DNA of 64,000 bases from Agromyces marinus. Lineage in GTDB: Bacteria > Actinomycetota > Actinomycetes > Actinomycetales > Microbacteriaceae. Shown in pieces: positions 59,385-64,000 of this stretch (position 1 is its first letter; each line of letters starts with the position of its first letter). The position numbers and the translations under genes are program-made. The stretch covers positions 620,001-684,000 of the forward strand of contig NZ_CP087879.1 of assembly GCF_021442325.1 (NCBI RefSeq). Direction: 5' to 3'. The notes below the pieces were generated by a model. That model was not told where the DNA came from, searched no databases, and saw only the letters and a program-made list of their open reading frames with translations.

Positions 59385-59917
59385 AGCACGGATTCGACGC
59401 GCAGGCCGTCCGCGACCTCCTCGACGAGCTCGCTCGGCGACTCGAGGAGCGGGGCGTTCGCGGCACCATTCGCGTCGCCGGCGGGGCCGCCATGCTCCTG
59501 CACTTCCCGGACGACCCGGCGGTGCGCGTCACGCGTGACATCGATGCACTGATCGAGCCGTCCGACGAGATCGAAGCCGTGGTCACTGAGATGGCGGTCG
59601 ATCTCGGACTCCCCTCCCGGTGGTTGAACGCCGCTGGCCGCAGCTGGTTCAGGGTCGAGGCGCGCGACACGGGCGCCCCCGTCGCCGTGACCGTCGCGAC
59701 CGAGCGCGAACTCATCGCCATGAAGTTGGCGGCAGTGCGCGACAAGGACTTCGTCGACCTCGGCATCCTGGCCCGTCACCTCGGCATCACTGAACCCGAG
59801 GAGCTCGTGCGAATCGCGTACGAGGTGTACGGCGACGATGCCGTCGAGCTGCCCGACGGGCGCGAGTCGTACCTGTGGTATGCACAGAGCGTGATCGACG
59901 ACGTTCGCGGGCGATGA
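59381..59917 (+). CDS. Nucleotidyltransferase-like protein (AbiEii/DUF6036-type), putative toxin
   Basis: 178 residues with the minimal nucleotidyltransferase core: VAGGAAMLLHF (the GG motif) followed by RVTRDIDALIEP with the two catalytic aspartates, and later ELIAMKLAAVRDKDFVDLGI, the Lys/Asp helix seen in this group. Such proteins modify tRNA ends in AbiE/MenT systems. It overlaps the HTH gene by 4 bp, and its own stop overlaps the next gene. Toxicity is inferred from family and layout. Confidence 0.75.
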   Translation: MKHGFDAQAVRDLLDELARRLEERGVRGTIRVAGGAAMLLHFPDDPAVRVTRDIDALIEPSDEIEAVVTEMAVDLGLPSRWLNAAGRSWFRVEARDTGAPVAVTVATERELIAMKLAAVRDKDFVDLGILARHLGITEPEELVRIAYEVYGDDAVELPDGRESYLWYAQSVIDDVRGR

Positions 59918-60543
59918 TCCTGACGGGGTCGCCAGCGCGCGCTCCTAATGTTCCACTTTCGAGTCGGGCCGTCGCGCCGGAGTACAGCCCCACGAACGTG
60001 GGCATTGCCAAACCCCCGCCGGAGGAGAATCCTGAGGATATCTCGTGTGCGTTTCTGGGGGATGACGACATGAACGTGCTCTCGCTCGAATTCGCCGGAT
60101 ACCTCGCAGGTGAGGTCGACTTCGGCCCTGTCCGCGACCGGCATCCGGTCGGCCCCGGGACCGTGCGGGACCAGCTCGACCTGGCGGTGGGGCGAGTGGC
60201 TTCCGTCGTCGAGTCCGACGGCGCTTTCGGGGAGTTCGCCGCGTTGACCGTCGTCGGCTTCTCCGACCGCAATGACACGCCCGGTCTCAGTTGCGACCAG
60301 CGGCGTGCCAGCGAATCGAGCGCGTCGTTCGACCGCGCCGGGTTCGCGTGGCAATGGCTGCAGCAGGCGGTGCTCGGTCACCTGGTGACACCGCGGCCGG
60401 ATTGGTGGAGTTCGTCGGGTGCGGTCACGTGGTTCATCGTGCCGACCGGCGCGGCGATCCTGGAGCACGATCCACCGGTGAGCGAGGCGGAGCGCCGACG
60501 GAACCGTCGCGTCAAGTTCGTGTTCAGCTTCTTCGGCGCGTGA
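59914..60543 (+). CDS. Hypothetical protein with weak OmpA-like segment
   Basis: 209 residues from the ATG that overlaps the nucleotidyltransferase stop. The first 50 residues are Pro-rich. From about 60 onward LEFAGYLAGEVDFGPVRDRH, LTVVGFSDRNDTPGLSCDQR and RASESSASFDRAGFAWQWLQ recall the strand-helix rhythm and the D...LS..RA motif of OmpA-like domains, but the usual signal peptide is absent. It is 4 bp ahead of the giant gene and is probably its partner. Function unknown. Confidence 0.6.
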   Translation: MILTGSPARAPNVPLSSRAVAPEYSPTNVGIAKPPPEENPEDISCAFLGDDDMNVLSLEFAGYLAGEVDFGPVRDRHPVGPGTVRDQLDLAVGRVASVVESDGAFGEFAALTVVGFSDRNDTPGLSCDQRRASESSASFDRAGFAWQWLQQAVLGHLVTPRPDWWSSSGAVTWFIVPTGAAILEHDPPVSEAERRRNRRVKFVFSFFGA

Positions 60544-60547
60544 CGCC

Positions 60548-63500
60548 ATGACCCTCCTCGGGAAGGTCCTCGGCAGCGGCTGGGCGGCCGGCGTCGTGCT
60601 CGGCGACGACGTGCGCCTGCTCCTCGATTCGCTGGAGGAGATCGCGACTCCCGCAGGTGGTGCCCGCCTCACGGCCGATGCGGCGATCCCGGGCGCGCTC
60701 GGGGCGGGGCTGCCTTCCGGCACCACTGTCCGATGGGCACTCGCACGCGCGGGGAACGGATTCCGGATGACGCTCACCCTCGAGGGTGCGGCATCCCAGC
60801 CGGTGCCGGGCGTCGCCGCGGCATCCCGTACCGAGTCGGGCACGGGCGTTCGCCGACGGGCGCGCCTCACCCAGACCGGCGCCGGAGCGCTCACCATGCA
60901 GCTCACCGGTGCGGTCGTCATCGAGGGCAAGCCGCAACGTGTGACGACGATCACCGCGAACGGCTTGCGACTCGTGCCGAGCAGCCCGAGCATGCTGCTT
61001 CCGGGTGGCATCGGGCTGACCGCGCCGACCGGCTTCACCGTCGGCCCGGGCCAGCGCGTCGAGTTCGTGCTCCCCGGCGACGTGCCGCTCTTCGGCGGAC
61101 TCGTGATCCCGGCCGACCTCGCGCTCGGCGGGCGGGCGATCACCGCCGAGGTGCCGGTGCGGCTCCGGGCTCCAGATCCCGAGGTCACCGGCACCATCGC
61201 CTGGCGCACCGGCCCGGCCCCCTCGCTCGTCGACCTCGTGCCGGTCGCGATCTCCCTGGCGCTCGACCTGCCCGTCGGCGCGCTCGGACCGCTGCCGACG
61301 GGGGACACGTCCACACGGCTCCGGCTCGATGCGTCACGCCCGGTCGACGAGCCCGACCGGCTTCGGCTCGCCGTCGGCGTCGAATCGGATGCCGCGGAGG
61401 GCGTCGTGCACGTGCCCCATTCCCAAGCCGCGAAGGTGCCCGGTGCGATGGTCGCCCTCGCGCCCGGGGTGCTCGCCGAAATCGGCGGCACCGCGGCATC
61501 CGTCGCTGCCCTGCTCGCAGCGGCCGCGTTCGCGCAGGCGGTGACGACCCGCGGCGGATACACGGTGCATTCCGCGGTCATCGAGGCCGCGACCTCGGGC
61601 CCCGTCTCGCTGCGGCTCGACCTCTCGGGATCGGTCTCGGTCGCGCCATGGGGCGTCTCGAACTTCCTGCGCATCAGCATGGACCAGAACCGGCCGATGC
61701 GTGTGCGGTGGCGGGACGTGCGCGCGACCATCGACCCGTCGAAGCCCGGCGCCGAGGCGCTGCGACTCGACTTCGCGAGCGCACGCGCCGAGATCCTCGA
61801 CCCGGGCGGCTGGACGGTCGAGACGGCCGCGAACCTGTTCGAGATCGTCGGCACCCGATCGGGCAGCGGCTCGACCTGGTTCGAGATCGACCTGCGCTTC
61901 ACGTACGACCTCGGGCCCGTGCGAGTGAGCGGCGCAACCGTGCGCGCGACCTGGGACGGCGGCTCCGTCCGGTACGGGATCCGGGGCCTGCAGGCGTCGA
62001 TCGAGGTGCCCGGCCTCGTCGAGGCGGGCGGGTCGATCTCGCTCGCTGACGGCGTCGAAGTCGTCCTGTGGGCGGAACTCGTCCCGCTCGGGGCGAGCGG
62101 ATTCCTCGTGTTCCGGACGGCGACCGAGGGCGGCGTCACCCGGTACGAGTTCACGCTCGGCGTCGACCTGCCCGTCCCCATCCTGCTCGGCCCGACCGGC
62201 CTCTCGCTCTACACGATCGCCGCGACGTTCGGCACCAACTCGGCGATGCCTCCGCTCGGCACGGCGGACCCGCTCGGCGAGCTCCGAACCTGGCAGCCGT
62301 GGGACGGGCTCGAGACCCGCTCGGGGGCGACCACCCTCGGGGCCGGTGTCGTCGTCGGCACCGCGCCCGACGCGGGGTTCGCCTTCAACGCGCTCGGCGT
62401 GTTCGGCATCTCGCTGCCGGACCCGGCGCTGCGGATCGCACTTGACGCCCACTTCCTCGCCGCACGGTACCGCGCCGCCGACCTGCCGCTGCTGGACGAG
62501 CATGCCGGCGGCGGCGCCGGTCTCGCGCTCTTCGGCGGGCTCGCCGTCTCCGACCGCGACATCGTCATCGGCGTCGTCGGCACGTACGACATTCCGAGGG
62601 TGGTGTCGATCGAGCTGCCCGTGGTCGGGCGGTTCCCGTTCGACTCGGACGACTGGTTCCTGCACGCCGGCAGCGATCAGGTCCACGGGCGCACGCCGGC
62701 ACCGCTCAGCGCCACGGTCTTCCCGGGCCTCGGCCCGCTCGAGGTGCGCGGATGGGGCTACGTGATGATCCGCGGCGACGGCATCACGAACGTCGGCGGC
62801 ACCGGCACCACGCTCGGTGGCTTCGCCGTCGCGGTGGGCGCCGGCTTCACGAAGACGTTCGGCGTGCGGCCCGTGCTCTGGGCCGAGGTGAGCGCCGCGT
62901 TCGTCGCGGCGATCGGAACGCGCCCGTTCATGTTGTGGATCACCGCCGACCTCCGCGGCCGCGCCGGCATCGGCCCGTTCAGCGTCGGCGTCGACACGAA
63001 GCTCACCATCCAGATCGGGCCCGACGAGCGCGTCGACATCGCGTTCAAGGCCTGCGTCTCGATCGACCTGTGGCTCACGACCCTGAGCGGATGTCTCGAG
63101 ATCGGCACGCTCGACACCGACCCCGCCGAGCCGCCGGTGCCCGCCGACGACGAGTGGCCGTTCCCGGTCTTCGCGCTCGCCGACGGCATCGGCCGCCTGC
63201 ACGTCGACGGCGTCGACGAGCATGAACCGCCCGCACCCGACCCGGACCCCGTGCCTCCGAGCTGGTCGAGCGTCGAGACGGTGTGGCCCGACGCCATCCC
63301 GCTCCTCACGTTCCCGGTCGCACCCGTGGTCGAGGCGCCGGGCGTGCCGCTGCCCGGCGGTACCCAGAACGGCGGCATCACGGGGTCGGGCACCTACCGC
63401 TTCCGCTGGGTGCTGGCCGACCTGGCGCTCGAGGAGATCGGCGACGGCGGTGTCGTTGCCGGAACCGTCTCGCTCGACAGGTCGGCGTGGCAGGCGGCGG

Positions 63501-64000
63501 CCGAGGATGTCGTCGTGACCTCGGGACTGCGCCAGCTCGCACTGCTCACGACGAGCCGCGGCGTCTCGCTCATCCACCAGAGCCCCACGTATCAGAAGCC
63601 CGATCGCCACCCGCTCAAGTCGGTCACGGGCCTGTGCAACTGGGATCCGATCAGGGCGCGGGCGTGGAGCTTCGGGGTGGATGCGACGGCCGACGGCGAT
63701 GGCGAATGGCACGTTCCCGGCCGCCACGGCCCGCTCACCCCGCTCTCGCTCCGCATCTTCTCGTCGCCGGTGGGCTTCCGCGCGCGCTGGCGGACATGGG
63801 TCGACCGGCAGGACGCGGACATCCCCGGCATCGCCGCGACATCCGGTCCCTACCGTTTCGACGCCATCGAGGTCGAGGGCACGACGCTGACGGGCGCGCT
63901 GTCGGTCGGCGCGCCCGTCGCCGTCGCGCCGACGCATCCCGACCGGCCGCCGGTCATGCAGGAGCTGACCATCGTGCTCGACGAACCCATCCAGGAGGGT
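60548..64000 (+). CDS. Giant beta-rich protein, DUF6603-like (partial, runs off right edge)
   Basis: 1,151 codons are open to the window edge with no stop. There is no signal peptide. The sequence is made of repeated beta-strand units rich in Gly, Val and Asp; segments such as LFGGLAVSDRDIVIGVVG, ATVFPGLGPLEVRGWGYVMI, GVRPVLWAEVSAAFVAAIG and GPFSVGVDTKLTIQIGPDE resemble the DUF6603 group of very large uncharacterised proteins. It starts 4 bp after the upstream stop without a Shine-Dalgarno, suggesting coupling. No enzymatic motif was recognised. Confidence 0.72.
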   Translation, partial: MTLLGKVLGSGWAAGVVLGDDVRLLLDSLEEIATPAGGARLTADAAIPGALGAGLPSGTTVRWALARAGNGFRMTLTLEGAASQPVPGVAAASRTESGTGVRRRARLTQTGAGALTMQLTGAVVIEGKPQRVTTITANGLRLVPSSPSMLLPGGIGLTAPTGFTVGPGQRVEFVLPGDVPLFGGLVIPADLALGGRAITAEVPVRLRAPDPEVTGTIAWRTGPAPSLVDLVPVAISLALDLPVGALGPLPTGDTSTRLRLDASRPVDEPDRLRLAVGVESDAAEGVVHVPHSQAAKVPGAMVALAPGVLAEIGGTAASVAALLAAAAFAQAVTTRGGYTVHSAVIEAATSGPVSLRLDLSGSVSVAPWGVSNFLRISMDQNRPMRVRWRDVRATIDPSKPGAEALRLDFASARAEILDPGGWTVETAANLFEIVGTRSGSGSTWFEIDLRFTYDLGPVRVSGATVRATWDGGSVRYGIRGLQASIEVPGLVEAGGSISLADGVEVVLWAELVPLGASGFLVFRTATEGGVTRYEFTLGVDLPVPILLGPTGLSLYTIAATFGTNSAMPPLGTADPLGELRTWQPWDGLETRSGATTLGAGVVVGTAPDAGFAFNALGVFGISLPDPALRIALDAHFLAARYRAADLPLLDEHAGGGAGLALFGGLAVSDRDIVIGVVGTYDIPRVVSIELPVVGRFPFDSDDWFLHAGSDQVHGRTPAPLSATVFPGLGPLEVRGWGYVMIRGDGITNVGGTGTTLGGFAVAVGAGFTKTFGVRPVLWAEVSAAFVAAIGTRPFMLWITADLRGRAGIGPFSVGVDTKLTIQIGPDERVDIAFKACVSIDLWLTTLSGCLEIGTLDTDPAEPPVPADDEWPFPVFALADGIGRLHVDGVDEHEPPAPDPDPVPPSWSSVETVWPDAIPLLTFPVAPVVEAPGVPLPGGTQNGGITGSGTYRFRWVLADLALEEIGDGGVVAGTVSLDRSAWQAAAEDVVVTSGLRQLALLTTSRGVSLIHQSPTYQKPDRHPLKSVTGLCNWDPIRARAWSFGVDATADGDGEWHVPGRHGPLTPLSLRIFSSPVGFRARWRTWVDRQDADIPGIAATSGPYRFDAIEVEGTTLTGALSVGAPVAVAPTHPDRPPVMQELTIVLDEPIQEG

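Overview
The window is 64 kb of very GC-rich DNA (about 70% by eye) from an actinobacterium. The codon habits, frequent GTG starts, ATGA/GTGA stop-start overlaps, a DUF222/HNH endonuclease gene and a recurrent short palindrome containing TCGAGTAG...CGTATCGAGA point to Microbacteriaceae (Agromyces or Microbacterium-like). This placement is inferred from style and gene content, not from a marker gene. No rRNA, tRNA or CRISPR array was seen.

Layout. 1-6.4 kb: the start of a secreted protein, a 5-bp microsatellite, a PucR regulator, and a divergent operon of a LysA-like PLP decarboxylase with a polar amino-acid ABC importer. 6.5-12.4 kb: a tight four-gene operon that looks like an NTP-dependent conflict/signalling system (trypsin-like protease with an effector-associated-type domain, P-loop NTPase with a matching N-terminal domain, STAND ATPase, membrane coiled-coil protein). 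12.4-14.3 kb: an AHSA1/ArsR pair with twin operators, a YciI protein and a resolvase-like protein without its serine.

14.3-32.5 kb: carbohydrate catabolism. One long operon under a FadR-type regulator mixes sugar-acid enzymes (enolase-superfamily dehydratase, Gfo/Idh/MocA dehydrogenase, XylX-like FAH enzyme, 2-oxoglutarate-semialdehyde dehydrogenase) with CoA-thioester enzymes and a solute-binding-type protein lacking a signal peptide. A convergent operon encodes ADH, KduD-like SDR, KDPG aldolase and KDG kinase. A third block encodes a non-phosphorylative L-fucose-type route (aldo-keto reductase, lactonase, FAH hydrolase, SDR, mutarotase) with its own FadR-type regulator.

32.6-51.8 kb: ordinary chromosomal genes: acyl-CoA dehydrogenase, ASCH protein, a PadR-controlled ABC exporter, Lrp/LysE pair, SRPBCC, VOC and NTF2-like proteins, a UbiB kinase with a PadR regulator, a RibD/DHFR-like reductase with TetR, an EamA/LysR pair, an HNH protein and several small membrane proteins. 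Several regulators have clear inverted repeats at their promoters.

51.9-55.8 kb: an accessory island of visibly lower GC. A truncated ABC-F gene is followed by about 400 bp without genes, then a four-gene overlapping operon (uncharacterised 405-aa protein, PD-(D/E)XK nuclease-like protein, membrane coiled-coil protein, Panacea/SocA-like protein). 55.9-58.7 kb: a Clp AAA+ ATPase preceded by a HAIR-type (HspR) site, with copies of the short palindromic repeat translated in frame inside its linkers. 58.8-64 kb: an apparently leaderless XRE-HTH plus nucleotidyltransferase pair (toxin-antitoxin or abortive-infection style), a 209-aa protein and the first 1,151 codons of a giant protein that runs off the right edge.
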